Shown: positions 1 to 8,554, counted from the first letter of the stretch. The stretch is DNA of 64,000 bases from Hyphomicrobiales bacterium (GCA_900471815.1 UICE01000006.1:62001-126000); one strand, 5' to 3'. Numbers and translations are program-made. The notes: generated from the sequence alone by a model not told the origin.

Positions 1-131
1 CAAACAAGATCTTCTTCGAAAAGGAATTCATGACCTTTTCTGAGGAAGCTGCAGAATTGCTGCTTGAAATTGGCATCATCAAAAAGAAGCCCGATCTTTC
101 AACAATTGTAGATACCAGCTTCATACAATAA
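1..131 (+). CDS. ABC transporter substrate-binding protein (3' end only)
   Basis: Only the last 42 codons are inside the window, read from base 3 to a TAA at 129-131. They encode an acidic, lysine-rich helical tail. The permease and ATPase genes of a nitrate/sulfonate/taurine-type importer follow directly, so this is most likely the periplasmic substrate-binding component (SsuA/TauA/NMT1 type). The assignment rests mainly on position, because the tail itself carries no diagnostic motif. The substrate cannot be told. Confidence 0.6.
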   Translation, partial: NKIFFEKEFMTFSEEAAELLLEIGIIKKKPDLSTIVDTSFIQ

Positions 132-188
132 TGAGGCTTGCGCGAAGAGCGGGCATTGTCCGCTCTTCGTTTTTGCTAAGGGGACTTT

Positions 189-965
189 ATGTTCAGACCT
201 TTACAGCCCATCGGGGCGCAAGCGCGGATACTTCTGGGTATTCTGTTTTTCATTCTCTTTGTCGGTGGCTGGTCTTTTGCGACTTTCGGCGGCTTTGTAT
301 CCAGCACCTTTCTTGCAGACCCTCTGACCATGGTGAATGATGGCTGGATTTTGCTGTCGGAGCAGAACTTTCTCTATGATATCGGAATAACGATCTGGCG
401 TGTTGTTGGCGGCTTCATCATTGCTGCCATTATCGCCGTGCCGCTTGGCATTGCGATGGGAGCTTACAAACCGATCGAAGCCCTGCTTGAGCCATTTGTA
501 TCCTTCGCGCGTTATCTCCCTGCATCGGCATTTATTCCGCTTCTCATTTTGTGGGCGGGTATCGGCGAATTGCAAAAGCTGCTGGTGATTTTCATCGGTG
601 CCGTTTTTCAAATCATTCTTATGGTTGCCGTTGCCGTTGCCAATACAAGGCGAGACCTGGTGGAAGCGGCCTATACACTCGGAGCCAATGACCGGGGTGT
701 GGTCAAGCGCGTGCTTATTCCTGCCAATGCCCCGGACGTGGCTGAGACATTGCGGCTGGTTCTGGGCTGGGCGTGGACCTATGTCATCGTGGCTGAAATG
801 ATCGGCGCATCCTCCGGTATCGGGTATATGATCATCAACAGTCAGGCGCTGCTCGCTACAGGTCAGATCATTTTCGGCATTATTGTTATCGGCATTATCG
901 GTTTGATTTCAGATTTCCTGTTCAAGTCGGTCAATCGCCGCCTTTTTGCATGGAGGCTCGCATGA
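189..965 (+). CDS. ABC transporter permease, SsuC/TauC type
   Basis: A 258-residue inner-membrane protein with about six hydrophobic segments. It carries the EAA loop that docks onto the ATPase at about residues 159-175 (EAAYTLGANDRG). Length and loop fit the binding-protein-dependent permeases of the nitrate/sulfonate/taurine family. The gene lies 57 bases after the binding-protein fragment, and its TGA overlaps the ATG of the ATPase gene, so the three form one operon. The transported compound is unknown; sulfonates, nitrate, taurine or pyrimidine precursors are all possible for this family. Confidence 0.88.
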   Translation: MFRPLQPIGAQARILLGILFFILFVGGWSFATFGGFVSSTFLADPLTMVNDGWILLSEQNFLYDIGITIWRVVGGFIIAAIIAVPLGIAMGAYKPIEALLEPFVSFARYLPASAFIPLLILWAGIGELQKLLVIFIGAVFQIILMVAVAVANTRRDLVEAAYTLGANDRGVVKRVLIPANAPDVAETLRLVLGWAWTYVIVAEMIGASSGIGYMIINSQALLATGQIIFGIIVIGIIGLISDFLFKSVNRRLFAWRLA

Positions 966-1747
966 GCACGCTCATCATTAAAGGCGTGAGCCGTGTCTTT
1001 CCGGGTGTTCGCGGCGGGCAGCCTGTGCAGGCGCTGCAACCGACGGATTTGACTGTTCCGCACAATGATTTCGTGTCCATCCTCGGACCATCCGGTTGCG
1101 GAAAATCCACGCTGTTACGTATTGTTGCGGGGCTTGACCGGCCGACCACGGGCACGGTCACGCTTGATGGCAAAGAGGTGCAAGGTCCAGGTGCAGATCG
1201 CGGTGTCGTGTTCCAGTCCTATACGCTGTTTCCATGGCTGACGATCGAACAGAATATCGGTTTCGGCCTGACAGAACGCGGCGTCGGCGCAAAGGAAAAA
1301 GCTGAAATTGTCGCCTCTTACATCGACAAGGTGGGACTTAAAGGATTTGAAAACCATTGGCCAAAGCAATTGTCCGGTGGCATGCAGCAGCGCACGGCAA
1401 TCGCCCGCGCCTTGGCGAATGATCCGAAAATACTACTTCTGGATGAGCCTTTCGGAGCGCTAGATAACCAGACGCGAGGCTTGATGCAGGAACTGCTGCT
1501 CAGTATTTGGGAGCGGGAACAAAAGACAGTTATCTTTGTCACGCACGATATTGAAGAAGCGATTTTTCTGGCGTCACGCGTGGTTACGATGTCAGCGCGG
1601 CCGGGCCGTATCAAGTCGATCACGCCGGTACCGCTGGGACATCCGCGCCATTACACGGTTAAAGCCGCACCCGAGTTTGCCCGGATACGGCTTCAATTGA
1701 CCGAGGAAATTCGCAGCGAGGCTATACTCGCTGCCGTTTCTCATTAA
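962..1747 (+). CDS. ABC transporter ATP-binding protein, SsuB/TauB type
   Basis: This 261-residue cytoplasmic ATPase powers the preceding permease. It shows Walker A GPSGCGKS (about 42-49), signature LSGGMQQR (137-144), Walker B ILLLDEP (157-163) and an H-loop histidine near 195. The start at 962 makes a 4-base ATGA overlap with the permease stop, typical of translational coupling; an in-frame ATG at 950 would add four residues and is less likely. The gene ends 5 bases before the convergent GlsB-like gene, and no clear terminator hairpin separates them. Confidence 0.92.
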   Translation: MSTLIIKGVSRVFPGVRGGQPVQALQPTDLTVPHNDFVSILGPSGCGKSTLLRIVAGLDRPTTGTVTLDGKEVQGPGADRGVVFQSYTLFPWLTIEQNIGFGLTERGVGAKEKAEIVASYIDKVGLKGFENHWPKQLSGGMQQRTAIARALANDPKILLLDEPFGALDNQTRGLMQELLLSIWEREQKTVIFVTHDIEEAIFLASRVVTMSARPGRIKSITPVPLGHPRHYTVKAAPEFARIRLQLTEEIRSEAILAAVSH

Positions 1748-1752
1748 TCAAA

Positions 1753-2010
1753 TCAGGCTGTTCGTTTGAACATGCGGGCAACAGCTATAAGAATACAGGC
1801 GCCAATAAAGCCAGCAATCAAATAACCCAGCCAGCCTGTAAGGACGACGCCGACCATGGAAAGGATTGCGTTGGCGATTATCGCGCCCACGATCCCGAGT
1901 ATGATGTTCATGATGACGCCCATGTTGCTCTTCATGAACATCTCTGCAAGCCAGCCCGCAACGCCACCAATGATGATTGCTGCGATCCACCCGATTCCGG
2001 CACTTTCCAT
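1753..2010 (-). CDS. GlsB/YeaQ/YmgE family stress-response membrane protein
   Basis: An 85-residue, almost wholly hydrophobic protein with glycine-rich transmembrane segments. A GWIAAIIIGGVAGWLAE start and an LGIVGAIIAN stretch are typical of the transglycosylase-associated (YeaQ/GlsB) family, whose molecular role is not established. I chose the ATG at 2010 because GGAGAG lies just before it; an in-frame ATG at 2031 would add seven residues. Members are often stress-induced. An upstream GGAACC is present, but no good EcfG -10 goes with it. Confidence 0.85.
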   Translation of the reverse strand: MESAGIGWIAAIIIGGVAGWLAEMFMKSNMGVIMNIILGIVGAIIANAILSMVGVVLTGWLGYLIAGFIGACILIAVARMFKRTA

Positions 2011-2262
2011 AATACTCTCCATTTCGTTCATTCCAGATCGTTAATCCGGAAGTGAGTTATTGGTTCCAAGCTTGCGACAGAATTTGCGCCTTATCATGCC
2101 TAGAAATTCCGCACCTGCCTAAAAATGCATCATCGTGGCGATTGGTAAAAGCGGTTTTTCTGAGCCGTCAGCATAGCAATGGCAGCTTCAAACTGCAAAA
2201 AGCACCGCTAAAAATATCCGGCTAATATGTTTTTCAAATTTTTGCGATCCGGCTGAGCGAAT
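2011..2262. other. Intergenic region between glsB-like gene and glnII promoter
   Basis: About 250 bases, AT-richer than the flanking genes, between two divergent genes. I find no ORF with coding character and no convincing NtrC dyad (GCACC half-sites occur near 2131 and 2201 but without a paired RGTGC arm). The region should hold the promoter of the GlsB-like gene and any enhancer sites for the glnII sigma-54 promoter. Confidence 0.5.
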
Positions 2263-2278
2263 TGGCACGCTGTTTGCA
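2263..2278 (+). promoter_or_regulatory. Sigma-54 (RpoN) promoter of glnII
   Basis: The sequence TGGCAC-GCTGT-TTGCA matches the sigma-54 consensus TGGCAC-N5-TTGCW at every position, with the invariant GG (2264-2265) and GC (2276-2277) ten bases apart. Transcription would begin near 2289, about 70 bases before the glnII ATG. Rhizobial glnII genes are known to need RpoN and NtrC under nitrogen limitation. I could not locate a clear NtrC enhancer. Confidence 0.92.
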
Positions 2279-2358
2279 TTGTAAATTCTATCTGCGAACT
2301 GCGCTCCACGATGCAGGCCTCGCAACCGGTCTGCACAATAAAATATGAGAGAAACGGA

Positions 2359-3399
2359 ATGGCAAAATATAAACTCGAATATATCTGGCTCGACGGTTAT
2401 GTCCCTTCGCCAAATCTTCGCGGTAAGACGCTGATCAAGGAATTCGACGTATTTCCGACGCTGGAACAATTGCCGCTTTGGGGCTTCGATGGAAGCTCGA
2501 CAATGCAGGCAGAGGGCAAAAGCTCGGATTGCGTATTGAAGCCTGTTTCTCTTTATCCGGACAGTGAACGCAAGAATGGCGTTCTCGTCATGTGCGAAGT
2601 CATGATGCCCGATGGCAAGACACCGCATCCTTCCAACACCCGCGCAACTGTTCTTGATGATGACGGCGCATGGTTCGGCTTCGAACAGGAATATTTCTTC
2701 TACAAGAACGGCCGCCCGCTCGGCTTCCCTGAAACTGGTTTTCCTGCCCCGCAGGGTCCATATTATACCGGCGTCGGCTACAGCAATGTTGGCGATATCG
2801 CCCGCAAGATCGTTGAAGAACATCTCGATATCTGCCTGAATGCCGGCATCAACCATGAAGGCATCAATGCTGAAGTGGCAAAAGGCCAGTGGGAATTCCA
2901 GATTTTCGGAAAAGGTTCCAAGAAGGCTGCCGATGAGGTCTGGATTGCACGCTATCTCCTGCAGCGCCTGACTGAAAAATACGGCATCGATATCGAATAT
3001 CATTGCAAGCCGCTCGGCGATACTGATTGGAATGGTTCGGGTATGCATGCCAACTTCTCCACCACCTATATGCGTGAAGTCGGCGGCAAGGATTACTTCG
3101 AAAAGGTCATGGCGGCATTTGAGCAGAATTGCGCTGCCCATATCGCCGTATATGGACCGGACAATCATATGCGCCTTACCGGCAAGCATGAAACCCAGTC
3201 GATCCACCAGTTCAGCTACGGCATTGCTGATCGCGGTGCATCAATCCGCGTTCCGCACAGCTTTGTAAACAATGGCTATCGCGGTTATCTTGAAGATCGC
3301 CGTCCGAATTCGCAGGGCGACCCCTACCAGATCGCGTCGCAAATCCTGCGGACAATTTCTGAAGTGCCGGAAGATGCGGAAGAAGTTCTCGCCGCTTGA
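2359..3399 (+). CDS. glnII: Type II glutamine synthetase (eukaryotic-like GSII)
   Basis: This 346-residue enzyme joins ammonia and glutamate to glutamine using ATP. It is close along its whole length to the GSII isozyme of rhizobia. The beta-grasp LWGFDGSST segment, the active-site WFGFEQEYFFY, NGSGMHANFS, and the C-terminal DRGASIRVPHSFVNNGY block are all present, so it looks fully active. The start is the ATG at 2359, after GAGAGAAACGGA; an upstream in-frame ATG at 2311 would add a non-homologous extension. It is a single-gene unit behind a sigma-54 promoter and ahead of a hairpin terminator, consistent with induction under nitrogen starvation. Confidence 0.96.
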   Translation: MAKYKLEYIWLDGYVPSPNLRGKTLIKEFDVFPTLEQLPLWGFDGSSTMQAEGKSSDCVLKPVSLYPDSERKNGVLVMCEVMMPDGKTPHPSNTRATVLDDDGAWFGFEQEYFFYKNGRPLGFPETGFPAPQGPYYTGVGYSNVGDIARKIVEEHLDICLNAGINHEGINAEVAKGQWEFQIFGKGSKKAADEVWIARYLLQRLTEKYGIDIEYHCKPLGDTDWNGSGMHANFSTTYMREVGGKDYFEKVMAAFEQNCAAHIAVYGPDNHMRLTGKHETQSIHQFSYGIADRGASIRVPHSFVNNGYRGYLEDRRPNSQGDPYQIASQILRTISEVPEDAEEVLAA

Positions 3400-3420
3400 T
3401 CTTGTTTGAATAGTTTGGAA

Positions 3421-3449
3421 TGGCGCGGGCACCAGCCTGCGCCATTTTC
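3421..3449 (+). terminator. Rho-independent terminator of glnII
   Basis: A TGGCGC...GCGCCA stem with an inner GGC/GCC pair is followed by TTTTCTATT, 21 bases after the glnII stop codon. Confidence 0.75.
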
Positions 3450-3539
3450 TATTGGTGATGCGCCGCATTCAGCCGTTTACCGGTTTCCCCCCGATAAATT
3501 TACGCCTGCCTGTTGACCTCAATAGGTGGGCTGGGTTCT

Positions 3540-3743
3540 TATAAGAGTGTTCCGGTTCTCCCGTGCTGCAAAGCCGGGAGCTAAGAGGGAAGCCGGTGAA
3601 GTGATATTCACCAATGCCGGCGCTGCCCCCGCAACTGTAAACAGCGAGTTGCTGTCGCTTGAATTCGTTCAGGCAAAAGGTCACTGGGATTTCCCGGGAA
3701 GGCCAGACAGCAATACTGACCTGTGAGCCAGGAGACCTGCCGA
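3540..3743 (+). ncRNA. Cobalamin (AdoCbl) riboswitch
   Basis: The region has the conserved elements of the cobalamin riboswitch in order: GGTTCTCCCGTGCTG, the AAGAGGGAAGCCGGTGAA core (about 3583-3600), GCTGCCCCCGCAACTGTAA (3622-3640), and the B12 box GAGCCAGGAGACCTGCC (3725-3741). It lies upstream of a small ORF and cobF on the same strand, so adenosylcobalamin should switch off a corrin-biosynthesis gene. The CGGG-rich stretch at about 3760-3776 could be part of the expression platform. The 5' edge is approximate. Confidence 0.95.
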
Positions 3744-3860
3744 AACATGATGAACGTCCACGGGCGGGGTGTCCCGGTGTGTCGCTTGCAATGGTTTGCC
3801 GCAGGCTGACTATCTGCAATCTTCGCGCTTGACCCTTGTTCCCAACAATCGGGGTTAAGC

Positions 3861-4124
3861 ATGATACTCGGCGCCAATACAAATCAATATAACAACCCAC
3901 AATCGGTCAACGCGGCAACTGTGCCGGAAGACGTGTTTTTTGCCTGGCTGCTTTCCCGGCCTCGCGGCACCAATATCGTTGCAGCTGCAAGTCAGGAGAT
4001 TATAAAGCTTGAGGCCTTTGCCGGAAAACATGCGGGGGCAAAACGCCTCCACGAACTGTTCTGTGCTTTGATCGAAGAGAGTCAAAGGCCGGAACTATCG
4101 TCGGCCTCGCGTGTGCCCCAGTGA
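3861..4124 (+). CDS. Small hypothetical protein upstream of cobF
   Basis: An 87-residue ORF between the cobalamin riboswitch and cobF. It has a 4-base GTGA overlap with cobF, which suggests that it is translated and coupled to it. Residues about 22-60 (PEDVFFAWLLSRPRG onward) look like a mixed helical domain; there is no signal peptide and no metal-binding cysteine cluster. I do not recognise the family. It does not resemble CobE/CbiG. The ribosome-binding site is poor, so it could be mainly a leader ORF; the position argues for a role linked to corrin synthesis. Confidence 0.6.
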   Translation: MILGANTNQYNNPQSVNAATVPEDVFFAWLLSRPRGTNIVAAASQEIIKLEAFAGKHAGAKRLHELFCALIEESQRPELSSASRVPQ

Positions 4125-4894
4125 AACGCAAAGTGCTCATCATCGGAATTGGCGCGGGCAACCCAGACTACGTGACCATACAGGCAGTCAATGCGCTCAA
4201 TCAGGTCGATGTGTTTTTCATTCCCGATAAGGGAGCTGAGAAAGAGCAGCTGTCCCGGATCCGTCGGGAAATTTGCGAGCGGTTCATCACCGCCCCAGAC
4301 TACCGCATGGTGGATTTTGAAACGCCGCTGCGCGAGAAACCGTCCTCGACCTATCGAACAAGTGTCACGGATTGGCACGACAAAATGGAAGCGACCTATG
4401 CGCACCTGCTGATGGAGGAACTTGGCGATGATGAGTGTGGTGCTTTCCTCGTATGGGGTGATCCATCGCTTTATGACAGTACGATCCGCATTCTCGACAG
4501 ACTGAACGCAAAGGGCAATTTCGAACTGGACTATGATGTCATTCCCGGCATTACCAGCATTCAGGCGCTCACGGCAAAGCATAAGGTTGTGCTCAATCGA
4601 ATCGGCGAGTCCATTACGATAACCACAGGGCGCAAGCTTGCCGAAGGTTTTCCGAACAATTCGGAAAGCGTGATTGTGATGCTCGATGGCGAGGGCGCGT
4701 TCAAGGCAATTGATGAAGATGTCGATATTTATTGGGGTGCTTACATAGGAACGGAAGATGAGATTCTCATGTCCGGCAAGCTGCGCGATGTCGTTGACGA
4801 TATTGAGCGGTTGCGAAATGTTGCGCGCGCACAAAAGGGCTGGATCATGGATACATATTTGCTGAAAAGGTCATATGACGAGATTGGAGAATAG
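4121..4894 (+). CDS. cobF: Precorrin-6A synthase (deacetylating), CobF
   Basis: This 257-residue SAM-dependent methyltransferase of the aerobic cobalamin pathway methylates C-1 of precorrin-5 and releases acetate. It shows the tetrapyrrole methylase fold: an N-terminal IGIGAGNPDYVTIQA loop, a central AFLVWGDPSLYDST motif and a VIPGITSIQAL segment. Length matches CobF proteins. Translation starts at GTG 4121, overlapping the stop of the small upstream ORF. Other cob genes are not in this window, so cobF stands apart from the main cluster and has its own riboswitch. Confidence 0.93.
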   Translation: MKRKVLIIGIGAGNPDYVTIQAVNALNQVDVFFIPDKGAEKEQLSRIRREICERFITAPDYRMVDFETPLREKPSSTYRTSVTDWHDKMEATYAHLLMEELGDDECGAFLVWGDPSLYDSTIRILDRLNAKGNFELDYDVIPGITSIQALTAKHKVVLNRIGESITITTGRKLAEGFPNNSESVIVMLDGEGAFKAIDEDVDIYWGAYIGTEDEILMSGKLRDVVDDIERLRNVARAQKGWIMDTYLLKRSYDEIGE

Positions 4895-5033
4895 CTGCGA
4901 TTATAACCGGGGGCGTTTTGGACCTACGCCCTTAAATCGCGTCGGTAGAGCAGCCCCGGTTGCCGCCATCAATAGGTGACTTGACGTAGGCGAGAACAGG
5001 CGTCACCCTGTACATGGACTTCGGAGGAGGACC

Positions 5034-6005
5034 ATGGGAACGCAGGATGACGGCTTACATGCCGAGCATATCCAATCTGCCGTGACAGGTGACGCTGCCG
5101 CGCAGTCAGCGGTCGTTGCATCCTGGGGGCGTTCAATGCGTCTCTACGGCTTGAAGCCTGATGAGGGCACGCCGCCAAACATGCTGACCGATCAGGAATT
5201 GCGTGAAGCGCGGGAAGAGCTGGGATCTCTCATAGAAACCGCAGAAATCGCACTCGACCGGCTTTATTCGGCGGTGGGTGGTGCGGGATGTTGTGTCCTT
5301 TTAGCGGACAAGAATGGTGTTCCAGTCGATCGCCGGGGCTATGAGGGCGATGATGCCACCTTTTGCAAGGCGGGACTTTGGACGGGAGCAGTCTGGAGCG
5401 AAGAGTGCGAGGGCACCAATGGCATTGGCACAGCGCTGGCTGAACAACGTGCCCTGACGATCCACCGCGACCAGCATTTCCGCAGTCGCAACACAGCGCT
5501 TTCTTGTACTGTAGCACCGATTTTCGATCATCGCGGGCGGCTGATGGCAGCGATTGACGTATCGTCGGCACGTTCCGATCTGACCGAGGGCTTTGTCAAA
5601 CTCATTGCCATGGCTGTGGTGGATGCCGCCCGGCGGGTGGAAGCGGAAAATTTCCGATTGGCCTTTCCCAAAGCGCGCATCGTCATGGCACAGGGTAGCG
5701 AACGCGGCCATGACCGGGCTTTGAACGCATTAATTGCAGTGGACGAAGACGATCTTGTGGTTGGCGCATCGCGTTCGGCGCGTGCACTTCTCGGGCTGAC
5801 TGACGAAAGCCTGAGCAGCCCATTACCTGCGGCGAATCTGCTCGGGCAGGATACCGATGCGGAACGAGGATTTGCAGCCGCCGAACGCAGCGTGATCCAG
5901 CGAGTTCTGCGAAAAGCAGATGGCAATGTTTCCATTGCCGCGAACATGATGGGCATGAGCAGAGCTACCCTGCATCGCAAGCTTAAACGGCTTGGCTTGA
6001 ACTGA
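5034..6005 (+). CDS. GAF-domain/Fis-type transcriptional regulator lacking the AAA+ domain
   Basis: A 323-residue protein built like AcoR-family activators but without the sigma-54-contacting ATPase. The N-terminus has a GAF-like sensor (about 60-210, with ECEGTNGIGTALAE); then a degenerate PAS-like segment (about 230-270); then a Fis-type helix-turn-helix at about 283-323 (ADGNVSIAANMMGMSRATLHRKL). It starts at ATG 5034 after GGAGGACC. It is transcribed toward an aldehyde dehydrogenase gene and most likely controls it in response to an alcohol or aldehyde. Lacking the AAA+ module, it cannot open sigma-54 promoters by the usual route. Confidence 0.85.
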   Translation: MGTQDDGLHAEHIQSAVTGDAAAQSAVVASWGRSMRLYGLKPDEGTPPNMLTDQELREAREELGSLIETAEIALDRLYSAVGGAGCCVLLADKNGVPVDRRGYEGDDATFCKAGLWTGAVWSEECEGTNGIGTALAEQRALTIHRDQHFRSRNTALSCTVAPIFDHRGRLMAAIDVSSARSDLTEGFVKLIAMAVVDAARRVEAENFRLAFPKARIVMAQGSERGHDRALNALIAVDEDDLVVGASRSARALLGLTDESLSSPLPAANLLGQDTDAERGFAAAERSVIQRVLRKADGNVSIAANMMGMSRATLHRKLKRLGLN

Positions 6006-6022
6006 GACTTTCATGTGTCTCA
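6003..6022 (+). terminator. Possible weak hairpin after the GAF/Fis regulator
   Basis: TGAGAC and GTCTCA arms separated by 8 bases overlap the stop codon and are followed by AATATT rather than a T run. It may attenuate read-through into the aldehyde dehydrogenase gene. Confidence 0.3.
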
Positions 6023-6175
6023 ATATTGCGACAAATCCTGCATTCGCTTTGCCTGCCAGGGATGACACTCAAGCTGTAAAGCGCGATCCTCTGAATATGC
6101 CGCGAGGAGGCGGTATGGAAATCGTGCAATGCGTCGGGTCCTTACCCTGACGCGTTGCTTCAGGGAGGAAGTTCA

Positions 6176-7693
6176 ATGAACAAGGTAGAATTCAACCGAA
6201 CCGTCAAACCCAACTTCAAGAAACGCTACGGCAACTTCATTGGCGGGAAATTCGTCGAGCCGAAGGCAGGCCGTTACTTTGAGAATACATCGCCGGTCAA
6301 CGGGCAGGTGCTGTGCGAAATTGCCCGGTCTGATGCCAGCGATGTGGAGGCCGCGTTGGACGCCGCTCATGCTGCAAAGGATGCCTGGGGCCGGACAAGT
6401 GCCGCTGAGCGCAGCGTCATGCTCAACAAGATTGCACAGGTAATGGAAGATAATCTTGCTGTGTTGGCGCAGGCTGAAACCTGGGACAATGGCAAGCCTA
6501 TCCGCGAAACGACGGCAGCCGACATGCCGCTTGCAATCGATCACTTCCGCTATTTTGCCGGTGCCATCCGTGCGCAGGAAGGCGGAATTTCAGAGATTGA
6601 CCACGATACTGTGGCCTATCACTTCCACGAACCGCTCGGTGTTGTCGGACAGATCATTCCGTGGAATTTCCCAATATTGATGGCTGTGTGGAAACTCGCC
6701 CCGGCATTGGCGGCGGGCAATTGCGTGGTGCTTAAACCTGCCGAGCAGACCCCGGCCTCCATTCTGGTACTTGCGGAACTGATTGCCGATATCCTGCCGC
6801 CGGGTGTTCTCAACATCGTCAATGGTTTTGGTCTGGAAGCAGGAAAACCGCTCGCGTCGAGCCCGCGCATTGCCAAGATCGCCTTTACCGGCGAGACCAC
6901 GACGGGCCGTCTGATCATGCAATACGCCAGCCAGAACCTTATTCCCGTTACGCTGGAGCTGGGCGGCAAGTCACCAAATATATTCTTCAAGGATGTGGTG
7001 GCTGAGGATGATGACTTCTTTGACAAGGCCATCGAGGGTTTTGTCATGTTTGCGCTTAACCAGGGCGAGGTCTGTACCTGCCCGAGCCGCGCGCTCATTC
7101 ACGAGTCAATCTATGATCGTTTCATGGAGCGTGCCCTTAAGCGCGTGGAAGCCATCGTACAGGGCGATCCGCTTGATCCAGCGACCATGATTGGTGCGCA
7201 GGCATCCAGTGAACAGCTGGAAAAAATCCTGTCATATATGGACATTGGCAAACAGGAAGGCGCTGAGGTTCTTATCGGCGGCGAACGCAATGTTCTGTCC
7301 GGCGATCTTGCCGGGGGTTATTACGTGCATCCGACCGTGTTCAAGGGTCATAACCGGATGCGGATTTTCCAGGAAGAAATCTTTGGCCCTGTCGTTTCAG
7401 TGACGACGTTCAAAGATGATGACGAAGCCCTGTCTATCGCCAATGATACGCTTTACGGCCTCGGCGCAGGCATTTGGAGCCGTGATGCTAACAGGTGCTA
7501 CCGATTTGGCCGCGCCATTCAGGCCGGTCGCGTCTGGACCAATTGTTATCACGCCTATCCGGCTCATGCCGCGTTTGGCGGATATAAGCAATCGGGCATC
7601 GGCCGTGAAAACCACCTGAAGATGCTTGATCACTATCAGCAAACCAAGAATATGCTGGTAAGCTATAGTCCAAAGAAACTCGGCTTCTTCTAA
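6176..7693 (+). CDS. NAD-dependent aldehyde dehydrogenase, ExaC/AcoD-like
   Basis: A 505-residue cytoplasmic enzyme that oxidises aldehydes, probably acetaldehyde or a similar short chain, to acids with NAD. It has the cofactor segment [10 protein letters not shown] (about 160-169), the general-base glutamate in ELGGKSPN (E261), and the nucleophile C300 in [11 protein letters not shown]. The double cysteine and overall sequence are typical of the ExaC/AcoD group, which accompanies alcohol or acetoin oxidation. It starts at ATG 6176 after GGGAGGAA. It lies between a GAF/Fis regulator and a DUF779 gene, a recurrent trio. Confidence 0.93.
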   Translation: MNKVEFNRTVKPNFKKRYGNFIGGKFVEPKAGRYFENTSPVNGQVLCEIARSDASDVEAALDAAHAAKDAWGRTSAAERSVMLNKIAQVMEDNLAVLAQAETWDNGKPIRETTAADMPLAIDHFRYFAGAIRAQEGGISEIDHDTVAYHFHEPLGVVGQIIPWNFPILMAVWKLAPALAAGNCVVLKPAEQTPASILVLAELIADILPPGVLNIVNGFGLEAGKPLASSPRIAKIAFTGETTTGRLIMQYASQNLIPVTLELGGKSPNIFFKDVVAEDDDFFDKAIEGFVMFALNQGEVCTCPSRALIHESIYDRFMERALKRVEAIVQGDPLDPATMIGAQASSEQLEKILSYMDIGKQEGAEVLIGGERNVLSGDLAGGYYVHPTVFKGHNRMRIFQEEIFGPVVSVTTFKDDDEALSIANDTLYGLGAGIWSRDANRCYRFGRAIQAGRVWTNCYHAYPAHAAFGGYKQSGIGRENHLKMLDHYQQTKNMLVSYSPKKLGFF

Positions 7694-7709
7694 AAAACCG
7701 ATGTGAATA

Positions 7710-7743
7710 CAGCCTGACGGGCGTACCATGCCTTGTCAGGCTG
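7710..7743 (+). repeat. Intercistronic hairpin between aldehyde dehydrogenase and DUF779 gene
   Basis: Perfect 9-base arms CAGCCTGAC (7710-7718) and GTCAGGCTG (7735-7743) with a 16-base loop. No T run follows, so it is more likely an mRNA-processing or stability element, or a partial terminator, between two genes of one transcript. Confidence 0.55.
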
Positions 7744-7800
7744 AATTCTCAAATGGTTTTACTACCGGATTGGTAAGCCGAGGAGAGGTTGGAGGTGTGC

Positions 7801-8151
7801 ATGGACCATATGGTTGAAAACAAGGTGAGCGCGACACCAGCGGCGCTTGAGTTGATCGCAACTTTGCAATCCGAATATGGCCCAATCCTGTTTCACCAGT
7901 CTGGGGGCTGTTGCGATGGCTCGTCTCCCATGTGCTATGCGCAGGGTGACTTTATCATCGGCGATAATGATGTGAAGCTTGGTGAGATTGGCGGTGCGCC
8001 GGTTTATATCAGCGCGTCGCAATATGATGTCTGGAAGCATACCGAGCTTATTATCGATGTGGTTCCCGGCCGCGGCGGAATGTTCTCGCTGGATAATGGC
8101 CGGGAAGTCCGATTTTTGACGCGATCGAAAGTTTGCGCCACTCCTAATTGA
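7801..8151 (+). CDS. DUF779 domain-containing protein
   Basis: A 116-residue protein of the DUF779 family, commonly encoded next to ExaC/AcoD-like aldehyde dehydrogenases. Visible features are the HQSGGCCDGSSPMC segment (a CC pair plus a later cysteine, possibly metal or redox related) and a QYDVWKHT segment. The start was set at ATG 7801, after GGAGAGGTTGGAGG; an in-frame TTG at 7789 lies inside the ribosome-binding region. It overlaps the convergent DoxX gene by 8 bases. The biochemical function of the family is not established. Confidence 0.85.
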   Translation: MDHMVENKVSATPAALELIATLQSEYGPILFHQSGGCCDGSSPMCYAQGDFIIGDNDVKLGEIGGAPVYISASQYDVWKHTELIIDVVPGRGGMFSLDNGREVRFLTRSKVCATPN

Positions 8152-8554
8152 ATGGGATAAGAGCCCGAAGGCGACGGTCACGCAGATAAAGACCTCCCCA
8201 CATGATCAGGCCAAGATAAACGCCGAAGAACAGATGCGTAAACAGCGGATTGCCAATGCGCAATTGTGTGAGGATTGCGCCGCCGAGATAGCCTGTGAGC
8301 AGGATCGCACCCAGTATGGAAGTGCGCGGCCAGGCATAGAGAGCGGTACAGACCAAGCCCAAGATACCAAGGCCGCGCGCGAATGCCACCGTGGTTGGAA
8401 GCCCGATTTCAGCGCTTGTCTGGATAACAATATCCAGTGGCACGAGCTTGATGCCGCCATCAAAGATCATGAACAGTATAAAAATGCCGCTGAGGATACG
8501 GCCAGCCCACAGGCTCTTGCCGGAAATGTTGCCGGCATATGCGATATTTTCCAT
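8144..8554 (-). CDS. DoxX family membrane protein
   Basis: A 136-residue protein with four predicted membrane helices. It shows the DoxX-like pattern FILFMIFDGGIKL near residue 25 and a later LLTGYLGGAILTQLR segment. DoxX/DoxD-like proteins are small inner-membrane proteins with quinone-linked or unknown roles. It is a single gene, convergent with the DUF779 gene and divergent from the glycosylase gene, so its own context gives no functional hint. Confidence 0.85.
   Translation of the reverse strand: MENIAYAGNISGKSLWAGRILSGIFILFMIFDGGIKLVPLDIVIQTSAEIGLPTTVAFARGLGILGLVCTALYAWPRTSILGAILLTGYLGGAILTQLRIGNPLFTHLFFGVYLGLIMWGGLYLRDRRLRALIPFN

Noticed and set aside
2011-2100. GGAACC upstream of the GlsB-like gene as an EcfG promoter
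   Set aside because: The -35 is good, but 16-17 bases later the sequence is GATT/ATTA rather than CGTT, two mismatches out of four.
4915-4975. tRNA-like stretch (GTCGGTAGAGCAG)
   Set aside because: No acceptor stem, T-loop GGTTCRA or matching anticodon arm could be folded around it.
6006-6175. Sigma-54 promoter before the aldehyde dehydrogenase
   Set aside because: TGGAAATCGTGCAA has a GG and a GC, but only 7 bases lie between them instead of 10.
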